From: Asterella californica
Lineage: Eukaryota > Streptophyta > Marchantiopsida > Marchantiales > Aytoniaceae
Length of the DNA stretch: 64,000 nucleotides
Reading direction: 5' to 3'
Assembly (NCBI GenBank): GCA_036924285.1
Contig: JAYKYS010000005.1
Location: 26,386,001-26,450,000, forward strand
The notes under the pieces are model-generated. The model made no database searches, was not told where the DNA came from, and saw only the letters and a program-made list of their open reading frames with translations. The translations under genes were made by a program, and so were the position numbers. Positions 41,473-53,466 of the stretch are shown here, piece after piece (positions within the stretch are counted from its first letter, which is position 1; each line of letters opens with the position of its first letter).

Positions 41473-42836
41473 TGTCACGGTGAGAGTCTTTCTTGAGGAG
41501 GGCGGACCTCCTGACTGTGATTGATTATGAGAGTGATCAAAAAGAAAACATACTGCTGCTAGCTATGAGAACTCAAATACGACCTCTTGTATTCATCAAG
41601 TTCAATCAGACATCCAAATATGTGGAAAATGACTTTCAAGACTCAAGAAACTTTATTCATGTCTCAAATTTCATCATCAAGGTCATCAGTTACCAGAATC
41701 TCCTCCTCTCTCTCCTACGCTCGTTCTTCTATCTCAATTTTGTTCTCTATAATATCTCTCGAATTGCCACTGCACGTCGATTTACCTAAAACTCAAGTCT
41801 TTTGCTAAGCAGCCTCCTAGCTAAATTGGGATCTTTATGTCCTTATATGCACATTCACTGATCAAGCAACCCCTTGCTAAGCTGATCCCTAGCTAAGCTA
41901 GCCTCTTGTTAAATAAAAATTTCTCAACCCTCGATGTCATCTTGATGCAACCCAGATTATGAGCCAAGCCACGATTTTAGAGCCTATGTCACAACAACAA
42001 GATCACTCCATAGGGCTTAAAGCCCTCCCATAGTTGTATAAGGTATCTCTCAACTCATAATCTCGATTGCATACGGAGGTTTATGTCATGAAATCTATGT
42101 TTAAGGAAGATACCAGTCCCTCGCCTTTAGATGTACAAGACGTAGCCACACACCCAACGTAGACTTCCATCCAGGAGGTCAACATGATGAGATAGAAAAC
42201 ATGAGTAGTCACACACATCGACATAGACTCTCATCCAGGAGATCAACATGCTGAGATAGAAAACATGAACCAGGAGGATTTGATCCAAGGACCTCTTCTT
42301 CCTAGGTGGGTCCCCTTCCACTGAGTTAGCTCATGTTTCCGTTTAGTAAAGTAAATAATATTGTACATTCGTCTACAAACTCACTTTTATCTCCTTTGCT
42401 AGTTTTTAGGGTGTTACTTTCACTATACATCTCAATTTCTAGTAACAAAAAAACCAAAACTATATTACTCAAGAACACCTACACGATGGTGTCATCAAAT
42501 AATGAATCCGAGTCACCAGCTGAAAATGACAAAGTTTTCTCTTTTGTCACTTTGTAAATATAGAAACAATGCAAACATCTACGTATAATCTTATTCTGCA
42601 TAAATGAAAACATGTGCCTGCTCTAATCAAGAAGAGCTTCCACCTGGTACCTTCGTGCCTTTTTAGTCGTTCTTTGGAATATAAGCTAAGGGGCAGCTTG
42701 TCTAGCTTAGTCTTAGATTAGCACCTACCCAGCTTAACGAGCTCTAGGGTAGCTTCCCTAACAACTATGTACACAAGTGGAAGAAAAATCCTTCTGTTAC
42801 TAACTTTCACTATACAGACTCTCGTGCAATACGACA
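41473..42836 (-). repeat. 3' LTR of old minus-strand gypsy (element 1)
   Basis: Plus-strand limits are TGTCACGGTGAGAGTC and GCAATACGACA; the polypurine tract (GGAGGAGGTGA on the minus strand) follows at about 42837-42850. It is homologous to the LTR at 53467-55559, sharing the blocks around 41930 and 42690 and a tRNA-like segment. It has accumulated deletions: 1364 bp against 2093 bp. Confidence 0.75.
42276..42328 (-). promoter_or_regulatory. tRNA-like A and B boxes inside a gypsy LTR
   Basis: On the minus strand the A box TAACTCAGTGG (42318-42328) is followed by the B box GGATCAAATCC (42276-42286), ~31 nt apart. The same pair sits at the homologous place in the other LTR (55002-55055). It could be an old SINE captured by the LTR or a Pol III-type internal promoter. 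Confidence 0.7.
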
Positions 42837-43649
42837 TTCACCTCCTCCAAACCTACACATCCTCAGACATGTGTCAATCTCTCTCTGGTCCTCGTAATTC
42901 TCCAAGTAGTGTTCGTTCTCCTCAATTGTCTCAGACAAAATATCCTCATTTGCACTCGTGGTCTGTTCTGACCTTAAGAACTCGGCTAGCTCCATTGTTC
43001 CTCCTCTCTTTATGAACAACTTCACTTGTTTCTCTGCAACAAGAAGCCTTAAAGACGTACCATCTAGCTCTTGTAAAGAATAAGTAGTATTTTGATGCAC
43101 ATTTGAAATCATGTATGGACCAAACCATCTCCTGAAAAACTTCCGAACTGTAGAGTGCTAGTTCTCTAGTGTATTATCATATACGAACACCCAATCCTCA
43201 ACTTGTATTGGTTTCGATCGAAGCCTGTGGATCTTGCCAAACCTTTTCTTATTTTCAAGTAGAGCTATTTTCAACTTTTGTTGTGCTTCTGCAAGATCCT
43301 CTTTTCTGCGTTCTAACTGTCTGATGCGTAGTGAGAGAAGCTATACACGATCCATATTGTCTTCCCATGGTAAAGTAATCCAAGTAGAAAAGTCTTCTTT
43401 TCCTGGCATCATCGACTTTTGTCAAGCATGTACCCAGTAGCAGTACAATGAGTCATCTTGTCAGCCCATAAAGCAAAGAGGAGTATTCTAGACCACTCTC
43501 TATGTCTATCGTTACACGTCTTTATCAATGCTTTAACAATTGATGGATGTCCACGTTCGCTCTTGTCAATTTCCTTTGGGCTCATTGCAATAGTTAGCTT
43601 GAGCTTCACACCATATTGAGCAAAAAACTCCTTCGCTTTTGCACCACGT
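42837..43649 (-). pseudogene. Element 1: integrase C-terminal part
   Basis: Minus-strand frames 43112-42810 (NTTYSLQELDG...) and 43609-43409 (KSERGHPSIVKALIKTC, LFALWADKMTHCT) match the end of gypsy integrase as in 55609-56395. Frameshifts separate the parts. It is cut at 43649 by the young element and continues at 52180. Confidence 0.85.
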
Positions 43650-44932
43650 TGTCGCGCTACTTGGCGGCTACATGCTTGACTTCTACTCCGACGCTTAGGT
43701 TTAGTAGTTCTAGAAGTTAGCTTATATTACTTCTAGTCGTTTATGCATATGTTTGACATCTTTGCATACGGTGTTAACACTATTTTGAGTCTTGGTAGGT
43801 TGATTACCATGTTGATAGGGCTTAAGCTCATGGGTTGTATTTGCGTGTCGCCCATGCACGCTTTCTAGCTGATTTAAGTTATTTTTCGGGGCTGCGTGTC
43901 GTTTTAAGTAATTTAAGTTTTACGTTGGCACTCTAGGAGGCTTGACGTGGTAGCCTATGAGTAAAACTAAGTTGCCACGTGGTTTATGGTACTAAAGGAC
44001 AACCAAGTGGAGCTATGAACTCCCATTGGTCTATTTTTGTCTTTTGTTAAACTCTAAATTTAGAAATAGAGCTCTAGAGAGGAGTTCGAGCATTTGGTGA
44101 GGAAACTTCGAAATCTGAGGGCACAGGAGGGTAGAGCTCGTCATGCCAAGCACTTCCAGTGAAATTTTCGATCGATTTGAGTCAATAAAGACGAAGTTAT
44201 GACCAATTGAAGTTCGAATTGTGCCAGAATTGAATCACTTTTGTTGGATTTAGGGTTTTCAGTGTCACTTGCAGCAGATTTGAGGAAATTGCTTCAAAAC
44301 TTCGAGGTTGTGTTCTCTGCCAGCAGGGCTACGATTTCCCAAAAAGTATCGCATCGATTGAGTGACTGAGTAATTCAGGGCGGCCGCTGAAGCTGGAGGG
44401 GTCTGAAAAGCTCTTAATCTAGAGCAGCGAGTTCAGAGGAGGAGATCTGGAGTTCTGTGTACATTCAGGAGTCTCAACTTCACAGGGATGTTCAGCACCC
44501 TGTAGACTTCAAATACTGTGAGAATATTTGAATTTGATCGAGCCAATCTTCTGTTCTAGGTTGAGATAGCCAGCTGGGTACCAGAAATTGCCGCAATTTT
44601 CTTACTCAGAACTTTTCTGTCAACATCTCGGTGTCAGAATTTGATCTCAAGCTGAAACTTCGTGTGTGAGTTCAGTAGTACCTCATTTGCATGTAGGGGA
44701 AGTTTAGAAGTCTAAACCTTCATAGTTTTCTTCTCCGTGAGTGTCAAAGTTCACCGCCGGATCCTATTACTGCTAGTTATACTTGAATTTCGCTTTTTGA
44801 GCATATTAGAGGATCCTACACTCCTGTGTGAGTGTTTATAGCTCCTGTTGTTACCTGAAAGCCAACCTCTTGAGTAAACAACCACAGTCAGAAGCCCGAC
44901 GCTTTCCTAGGTAGACGGATCACACTCCGACA
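43650..44932 (+). repeat. 5' LTR of the young gypsy
   Basis: It starts TGTCGCGCTACTTGG and ends CACTCCGACA. Same length as the 3' LTR and almost identical. The primer-binding site is not obvious: TGGTGAACTCGACG starts about 10 nt after the LTR. Confidence 0.95.
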
Positions 44933-45007
44933 TACTCTCTTTTGGTGAACTCGACGTGAAACACCTAGGGTGGGAGTTTTCTTGAGAGTGTTACAGGATC
45001 AGATATC

Positions 45008-47380
45008 ATGCCCAACCAAGGATCATCAAGTGGAGCTGCTGCTGCTGCTCAGCAACCTGTTCAGTTGGATGCTACTACGATGAAGATGTTCCAAGCTTTT
45101 TCCATGTTTATGCAGCAGCAGCAGAGCACAGAGAAGAAGGAGGTATTAGCAACCAAGGCGTTGCAATCTGTGGTGCATCAGATGGACCAGTTCAAGGGTA
45201 CAGATATTTCCAAGTATGTGCGATACTATGCTAGGGAGATGGAGGTGAACAAGGTACCTGAGAAGGAGATGGTGGAGAACTTTGAACTTGTTGTTGTCCT
45301 TGAGATTCGTGGGCGCGTGAAGGAGCTCAAGCAGCAGCAAGGATAGAGTTGGGAGAGCTTTATGCGAGCTTTGAAGGAGGAGTACTACACTGAAGACTCA
45401 GAGAGGGTGACCAAGAGAACATTCTTGGAGTGGGTGGTGAAGCCTAACAAAGGTTTGTCTGTAAATGAGTTGTTAAGGGAGTTTGATCGTCAATATGTTC
45501 AGCTTTCTAGGACAGAGAAGCTTACACTAGAGGTTGAGAAGACCGAGCTTTTCCTACAAGCAGCAGACGTGACTATTCAGGAGAAGCTTGAGTTGTTGCT
45601 GGAAGACAAGAGTGAGGAGAGAGGATTGAAGATTGATCGGAAGGAGGTTGAAGAGGCTGTCTCTTTGTTGACCAAGGGACAGAGAAGAAGGGACAAGGTG
45701 GTGGTAAGTGAAGCAGCACCTCTGATAATTCCTGTCAAGCAGTTGCCTACTAAGCCCGCTTTGGTAATTGCTAGAGAGGAAGACTCACCGCTTGATGAGT
45801 TGATTAAGGGTATGAAGGAGCTTAAGCTTAAGCTCACTAGGTTAGAAGAGAAGGAGCAGAATGTACAGCCTGCTATGCAGAGACCTCAGATGAGAGAAGG
45901 CTTTGTTCATCGTTGTATATGGTGTGATAGCCTAGACCATGTAAGAAGAGATTGTGGGGAGTTTTCAGATGCATTGAGGAAGGATCTGATCTTCTTCAAA
46001 GATGGTAAGATCCATCTGAGAGAGACTGGGATGATGTTGGGAACCAACTTTGGCAAGGGTGGTATGAAGAGACTTGTGAATGAGATATCAGCATCACATG
46101 CTGTTTCTCTTGTGAATGCTGCTACGTGTGGAGTGAAAGTGAAAATGGAGAGAGAGAAAGGGACTACTAGGTTGTGGTCTGATGTAGTGCGGTCCGTAGC
46201 TAGAACAGAGTTAGACAAGGATGTGCTACGGAGGGTTGGCAACTCAATTCGAGAAACTACAGGATGGAATGACCCTGTAGACACTATGTTAGTGCATGCT
46301 TATGTTGCAAGAAGTCATCATGAAGCTGTACTAGAAGAAAAACGTAGGAGGGAGGATGCAGGTGAGGCTTCTACAGCCAAACGACCTGCTACAAGGAGTG
46401 AAAGGGCTAGACCAGAGCCAAGGCAGGAGACAACACCTACTCGGGAGGAGACTATGGAAGATCTACCACCTACAACTCCAAAGGAGAAGGAGAGAAGCAA
46501 GGAGAAGGGTAAGATGCCTGCATACAAACTTCAGTCTGACATTGAGATTGCTACAGACTTGAAGCAGGTGTTAGAGAACCGTATCTTGAATGGGAAAGTT
46601 GAGTTTACTTTGGGTGAGATTCTTGGGATTGCAAAGCGTGAGTTCCATGAGGTTATCATAGATATCATCAAGAGGAAACGTCAGATTTTGGGTGAAGCAG
46701 CTACGCTTAACGCTTTAGGGACCAAACTGTTGGAAGATGAGGAAGATGAGATTACTGGTTATTGCTCTCAAGTATCAGAGGGAAGATCAGATCAGCAAGT
46801 GAGGTTTGAAGATGAGGTGGAAGCATCGCAGAAGAGCCATTATTCTCACAACCATTGGGCGAGAGCAACCACAGAGACCTTAGTGAAGTTGGGAGATCTA
46901 GAGGAACCTGTGGTGGCGTCGATTGATCACGACTCAGAGATTAATCTGATGTCTAAGGAGCTGTACAAGCGTGGGAGGTGGCCCATAGACACCGACCATG
47001 GATGGCTTATCCGTGCTGCCAACAACCAGCGGGGAGAACTCTATGGTGCTTGCCCCAACATCAAGGTAACTGTGGGTGACATCAGTGATGTTCAGAATTT
47101 CTTTGTACAAGACATGTCAACCTATCCTATCATTCTAGGGCAGCCTTACATTACTGTTGTTAGAATGGAGACACGAGTTATGGATGATGGTTCAGCTTAT
47201 GCTAGGATACGTAGTAGAGACGGCAAAAGAGCTGTTCAGTTTTTTACCGTTGCTGCAGAACATGAGAGAAATCGCGATAGCTTGAGAGACCGTCCACTGC
47301 CTAAGATTACTCAGGAGTTTAGAGAGTCTAGGGGTTTTGGCAGAGTACCATTGAAGAGCGAGACTTCAACGGTACAGTAG
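45008..47380 (+). CDS. Gypsy Gag with zinc knuckle, plus protease
   Basis: One frame from 45008, interrupted only by TAG at 45344-45346 (QQQG-stop-SWESF). The first 112 residues include an Ala/Gln-rich start and MFMQQQQ. After the stop come a capsid-like helical region and a CCHC zinc knuckle, CIWCDSLDHVRRDC, at about 45915. The protease lies near 46910-47200: SIDHDSEINLMS, then GQPYITVVRMET. The usual D-x-G active site reads DHD here, where the second element has DHG. The frame ends at 47378-47380, downstream of a GGGTTTT slippery site at 47332-47338. Confidence 0.88.
47332..47338 (+). promoter_or_regulatory. Candidate -1 ribosomal frameshift site
   Basis: The gag/protease frame reads AGG GGT TTT, so G-GGT-TTT fits the X-XXY-YYZ rule. 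A -1 slip opens a frame without stops from 47338 into the pol frame (the 47440-47796 segment). The same heptamer is at the same place in element 2 (62611-62617). Confidence 0.7.
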
Positions 47381-50300
47381 AGCTAGGATTCTCGCCTGAT
47401 CCAGTAGAGCATGAAGCTTTATCCACTAGCTTCTTAGGATTGACGTCATGTGGATCAGCGTGTTATAGGATGGTTGAGAATCTGAAGAGGTTTGAGAGGC
47501 AACACGTGAAGTATGTACAGCAGTCTTTGTGGGATATTGGAGAGTTAGCAGGAGATGAATACATATCTGGAGTGTTTGAAGAGCAGTATTTGGTAGATAC
47601 TATAAGGGAGTTGAAATCTATAGTAGAAAGTTCTATAGATGATGTAGATAGAGTGGTGAGAGTGAGCTCCAAGGAGCTTTATGATGTAATTGATAAGTTT
47701 ATAGATCGACAAGAAGTGTATGTGGAGACCAAGTACAAGTCAGTGGCAAAGAAAGTCAAACCAGTGGCTTTGCCTTTGCCACTCGATTACAGTTAGAAGA
47801 TGGAGCAAGCTGCACGAGAACCGACGCTCAGAGGACCGAGAAGAATTGGGCACCAGTTCACAGAAACAACACTGAAGGAGCTGAAGATTGGAGGTGATGG
47901 ATTTCTTACCGAGCAAGAGAAGAAGAGCTTCAGGGAGATGCTATCTAGGCATGGTAAGGCGTTTGCGTTTGAGTCACATGAAGTAGGATGTGTAGATCCA
48001 AGTGTAGTTGCACCTATGGTAATCTTTACTATACCGCATGTGCCTTGGAATCTACGTCCTATCCCTGTACCTAGAGCTCATCTACCAAAGCTGATAGACT
48101 TGCTCAATGAGAGGATTAGGATGGGTATCTTGGAACCATCTATAGCTCCCTACTCTAGCAGATGGTTTACTGTTCCGAAGAAGAGTGGAGCTTTGAGATT
48201 TATCCAAGATATGCAGCCAGTTAACAATGTGACTATCAAGAATATGGGTATAAGACCTATTGTAGACGAGTTTGCAGAGGCTTTTGCTGGTCGTGCTATC
48301 TATTCCATGGGAGACTTATATTCAAGATATGATCAGTTTCAGTTATCTTTTGAAAGTAGAGACTTGACTACAATGAGGACACCTTTGGGGTTACTAAGGA
48401 TGTGCACCTTACCGCAAGGTGCTACCAATTCTGTAGCACATATGATGAATGGCATGAACAAAGTTTTGAGGGACTTCATTCCTGAAAAAACTATGCCATT
48501 CCTTGATGATGTGCCGATCAAAGGGTGTGCTGAGGAGGAGAAGAATGAGGTAATGGATCAGAGGGGGTGCCGTAAGTTTGTTGCAGATCACATAGCTGAC
48601 TGTGATAAGATACTGAGTCGACTGGAGGAGGTTCATTTGACTTTATCAGGAGCAAAGTCTGTATTTGGAGAACAAGAGGTGTTGATTGTGGGGCACCTAT
48701 GTGGATCTTATGGTCGGAAACCTTGTCCAAACAAGGTTGATGCCATTCGAAGGATGAAGGAGACATGTGGGTCAGTTACCGAGGTGAGAAGGTTTCTAGG
48801 TGCATGTGTGTTTTATCATATATGGATTCCACACTTTGCACATGTAGCAGATCTGTTGTACAAGTTGCTGAGGAAGGGGCAGAGATTTCAGTGGCAAGAG
48901 GAGCAAAGCGAGTCTATGAAGAAGTTGAAGGATCTGTTGTCTTCACCACCAACTATACGGAAGATAACATATGAGTTGGAGAGATCTGTTATCCTTACTG
49001 TTGATACTAGTCCTATTGGCATTGGATGGACTGTAGGGCAAGACGATGAGGATGGGAATAGATATGTGGTGCATTTTGGTGCTAAGGTGTTAAGTTCACG
49101 ACAGAGAGACTACCCTCAGGTCAAGAGAGAGCTATGGGGAGTAGTTACTGCGATGAAGAGTGACAAGGAATACTTGATAGGAGCACCTGTGGTTGTAGAG
49201 ACAGATTGTTTACCTCTCCTAGGAATGATTACTAGTTGTACAACTCCAGACATTGCTATGTTGAGGTGGATAGCATATATCAAGTCCTTGAACTCAGAGT
49301 TTAGACATATTGTAGGAAAAGACAATCTTGTGGCAGATATGTTATCAAGGGCTAGGTATTATGACGAGAAGGAAATGATAGATGACCAGGAGGATGTGGG
49401 AACAGAGTTCTATTCTAGTGTTCTTGCTACAGAAGATAGAAGCTGTTTTGCAGCTCCATTGGAGTTATTTGAGGAAACTATGTATGATGGCGAGTGGTTG
49501 GATCTTGGGCGCTATTTGAGTTCATTGGAAAGGCAAGAAGGCTGGTCTGATGCAGATTTCAAGAGGATCCGTAGAATAGCTTATGGGTACTTTTTATATG
49601 GAGGACATCTATGGAAGCGCCCTAAGCTACAAGGAGGTGTACCACAGCGGGTGGTATGTGACTTGGGATTGCAACAGAAGCTGATCAAGGAGTTCCATGA
49701 GAGTTTATGGACCGGTCATAGAGGAGTTTGGGCTACATTTGCCAAGATGAAGGAAAAGTATTGGTGGAAGGGTATGTATAAGGATGTAGTGCAATTTGTT
49801 TCATCCTGTATACCTTGCCAGATGTATTCCAACGTACGTCATCGTGATGGATTGCATCCTACTTATCCTTTAGTCATTCATTACAAATGGGTAGTTGATC
49901 TGGTAACTATGCCATTTGGACTTGGACAAATGAGGTATCTAGTCTTGGCTAGAGAAGATCTATCTGACCAAGTTGAAGGCCGTGCCTTGAGGACGAAGAC
50001 CACTGCTAGTATCTGCCGCTTTCTACTTGAAGATGTTATTTGTAGGTATGGGTGTGTGGGAAAGATCACTGCAGATAGGGGCGAGCTGGATTCACAAGAA
50101 GCAGTTGAGTTCTTCAAGCGATTGGGAATCAAGTTGGCGTTAACCACTGCTTACAATCCTGAAGGGAATGGCAAGAGCGAACGAGGTCATCCGCCAATCA
50201 TCAAAGCTTTGGTAAAAGCTTGCAAGGGTAAGATCCGTGAATGGCCTAGACTGCTACCATTTGCTTTGTGGGCAGATCGTACAACTCATAGTACCGTTAC

Positions 50301-50799
50301 AGGTTACATGCCAGCAGAGTTGATACTAGGGCAAAAACTTGTGATGCCGATTGAGGAGGTTGTGCCTACTTGGAATGTTTTGCCATGGGAAGATGGTAGA
50401 AGTACGGAGGATCTTCTTGCATTAAGGATCCAACAGTTGGAACGGAGACTTGAGGATGTTGCCAAAGCTGTGGAAAGGTTGAAGACTGCTAGAGAGAGAA
50501 ACAAAGGCAGATTTGATAGAACGCATAGATTACGACCCAAACCAGTTAAAGAAGGTGATTGGGTGTTAGTCTATGATAGTAGTCTTGATAATCAGCATAG
50601 CACTATCAGAAAGTTCTCCAAGAGATGGTTTGGACCTTATGTGGTGTTAGAAGTTTATGATAATGCCACATACTCCTTGAGAGAGTTAGATGGTGCAGTG
50701 CTCAAGATATCAGTCGCAGGAAAGAGAATCAAGCTCTTTAGAAGGAGAGGGGAGGATCGGAACGTTGCAGAGTTTACAAAGGATGAAGCTGAAGACTAA
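47338..50799 (+). CDS. Gypsy Pol: RT, RNase H, integrase
   Basis: Reverse-transcribes the element RNA and integrates the cDNA. The frame is open from the slip site to TAG at 47794-47796, then from 47797 to 50799. Counting from 47800: RT with SRWFTVPKKSGALRFIQD and catalytic FLDD at about 233-236; RNase H with TVDTS (~397), RELWG (~442) and ETDCLPLLG (~467); integrase zinc finger H-x-H...CIPC (~631-672); integrase D-D-E at DLVTMP (~700), TADRGEL (~757) and KSERG (~790); C-terminal WFGPY (GPY/F) at ~943. Element 2 has Gln where this copy has the TAG at 47794-47796. Otherwise all catalytic motifs are present. Confidence 0.92.
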
Positions 50800-50892
50800 A
50801 TGGAGGTTGAAGATGAATTTGAAGCTGAAGCTGAAGAGTCTTGATCTGGATCTGGCACATACCGGAGGATGTGCAAGTTCAGAGGGGGTGGA

Positions 50893-52175
50893 TGTCGCGC
50901 TACTTGGCGGCTACATGCTTGACTTCTACTCCGACGCTTAGGTTTAGTAGTTCTAGAAGTTAGCTTATACTACTTCTAGTCGTTTATGCATATGTTTGAC
51001 ATCTTTGCATACGGTGTTAACACTATTTTGAGTCTTGGTAGGTTGATTACCATGTTGATAGGGCTTAAGCTCATGGGTTGTATTTGCGTGTCGCCCATGC
51101 ACGCTTTCTAGCTGATTTAAGTTATTTTTCGGGGCTGCGTGTCGTTTTAAGTAATTTAAGTTTTACGTTGGTACTCTAGGAGGCTTGACGTGGTAGCCTA
51201 TGAGTAAAACTAAGTTGCCACGTGGTTTATGGTACTAAAGGACAACCAAGTGGAGCTATGAACTCCCATTGGTCTATTTTTGTCTTTTGTTAAACTCTAA
51301 ATTTAGAAATAGAGCTCTAGAGAGGAGTTCGAGCATTTGGTGAGGAAACTTCGAAATCTGAGGGCACAGGAGGGTAGAGCTCGTCATGCCAAGCACTTCC
51401 AGTGAAATTTTCGATCGATTTGAGTCAATAAAGACGAAGTTATGACCAATTGAAGTTTGAATTGTGCCAGAATTGAATCACTTTTGTTGGATTTAGGGTT
51501 TTCAGTGTCACTTGCAGCAGATTTGAGGAAATTGCTTCAAAACTTCGAGGTTGTGTTCTCTGCCAGCAGGGCTACGATTTCCCAAAAAGTATCGCATCGA
51601 TTGAGTGACTGAGTAATTCAGGGCGGCCGCTGAAGCTGGAGGGGTCTGAAAAGCTCTTAATCTAGAGCAGCGAGTTCAGAGGAGGAGATCTGGAGTTCTG
51701 TGTACATTCAGGAGTCTCAACTTCACAGGGATGTTCAGCACCCTGTAGACTTCAAATACTGTGAGAATATTTGAATTTGATCGAGCCAATCTTCTGTTCT
51801 AGGTTGAGATAGCCAGCTGGGTACCAGAAATTGCCGCAATTTTCTTACTCAGAACTTTTCTGTCAACATCTCGGTGTCAGAATTTGATCTCAAGCTGAAA
51901 CTTCGTGTGTGAGTTCAGTAGTACCTCATTTGCATGTAGGGGAAGTCTAGAAGTCTAAACCTTCATAGTTTTCTTCTCCGTGAGTGTCAAAGTTCACCGC
52001 CGGATCCTATTACTGCTAGTTATACTTGAATTTCGCTTTTTGAGCATATTAGAGGATCCTACACTCCTGTGTGAGTGTTTATAGCTCCTGTTGTTACCTG
52101 AAAGCCAACCTCTTGAGTAAACAACCACAGTCAGAAGCCCGACGCTTTCCTAGGTAGACGGATCACACTCCGACA
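50893..52175 (+). repeat. 3' LTR of the young gypsy
   Basis: 1283 bp, directly after the polypurine tract and followed by the ACGT duplication. Confidence 0.95.
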
Positions 52176-52179
52176 ACGT

Positions 52180-53466
52180 AATTCCCCTCTGTCTGCTCAT
52201 AGTCTTCCTATAGATCCATATCTACAAACAATGTCTTCAAGTACAAACCTACATATACCTTCCATAGTCTTCGTCCTCAGTGCTCGCCCTTCTACAAAGT
52301 TAAAGAGGTCCTCACGAGCCAAAACCAAATATCACATATCTCATAACTCCGAAGGCATTATCACCAAGTCGAGAACCATCGGAAGTGAATGCAAGACGGG
52401 TAAGTTGACACAAGATCATCCTTATAATGCATCTTTGAGTAAAATTGACAATGCAAGCACGAGCTGACATAGTTCAGCACATCTCAATATAGACCTTTTC
52501 ATCATTATCTCTCCTTCAACTTTATGTAAGTAGTCCAAATCTCTCGATATCCAGCTCACAAGGTGTTATGAAACTCCTTCATTAGTTGATGCTTAGTCTA
52601 CAGATCGTCCACTACTCGTATGAACATTCCATCTCTCTTCTATGGTCGTCTCCAAAAGTATCCATCGTGTAGAAAATAGTTGTATGCTTGTTTCTTTATC
52701 TCTCTGAACTCTACTTCGCTCCATCCCTCTTGCCTCTACAACGAACTCAAGTAATACCTTATGTCATGAAGTCTATTTGTGTAAAGCTCTTCCTTAAACA
52801 ACAACAGCTCCGAGTCTGTAATCTGTCGATCAACTTGACACCGAACATCCTTTCATTTTTCTTCCTCGACTTCTGAAAGCATATCATTCTCGTCCATATA
52901 ACAAGCCCTTGATAATATATTTGCTACCACATTCTGCTTATTTTTATATGTTTCAGCTATGGATTCAAGCTCCTAATATAGACAATCCAACGCAACATCG
53001 CTATGTCCGTCGTGTTATAGTTGGATATCATGTCCAGCAGAAGTAGACAGTCTGTCTCTAAAACTACATGAGCACCAATCAAAAACTCACGATTGTCCTC
53101 ATCGTGGTAACCACACCCCACAACTCACGCTTCACTTGAGGATAATCTAGTTGTCTATTCGTCAAGATTCTAATCCCAAATCTAGAGATAAATCATACAT
53201 CACTCGCATCATCTTCACTTATCCCTCAGTCAATCGTCTTTGGGCTAGTATCCACTTTGACAATGACAGACCTTCCACACTCATAGTCTACTCTTTTCAA
53301 CGCATGTGGAGACTTCAGAGTCTCCTTCAACCTATTCATAGCTTCTTGATGGATTGAAGTCCATACAAACTTCTTACCCTTCCTCAATAATGCATACAAA
53401 GGCTCCACAACATGAGCCTAATGAGGAGTGAATAAGCGGTAAAATACACAAGCTCTTAGAAAACGT
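52180..53466 (-). pseudogene. Element 1: integrase and RNase H part
   Basis: The continuation of element 1 after the young insertion. It matches the minus strand of 56395-57680 along its length; for example the frame 53408-53226 reads YALLRKGKKFVW...RSVIVKVDTSP (RNase H start). It is full of frameshifts. Element 2 interrupts it at 53466, and the remainder should lie right of the window. Confidence 0.85.

Larger units (their letters stand above)
43650..52175 (+). mobile_element. Young, nearly intact Ty3/gypsy retrotransposon
   Basis: 8526 bp with TG...CA LTRs at 43650-44932 and 50893-52175, both exactly 1283 bp. By eye I saw four differences, all C/T transitions. The target duplication is ACGT (43646-43649 and 52176-52179). 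Order is gag, protease, RT, RNase H, integrase (gypsy order), with a polypurine tract (AGAGGGGGTGGA) at 50881-50892. It sits inside old element 1, whose two halves align across the gap. Two in-frame TAG codons and a frame change interrupt the coding region. Confidence 0.95.

Noticed and set aside
52231..52467. Plus-strand open frame in the right half of element 1
   Set aside because: It is antisense to decayed gypsy integrase sequence (compare 56440-56640).
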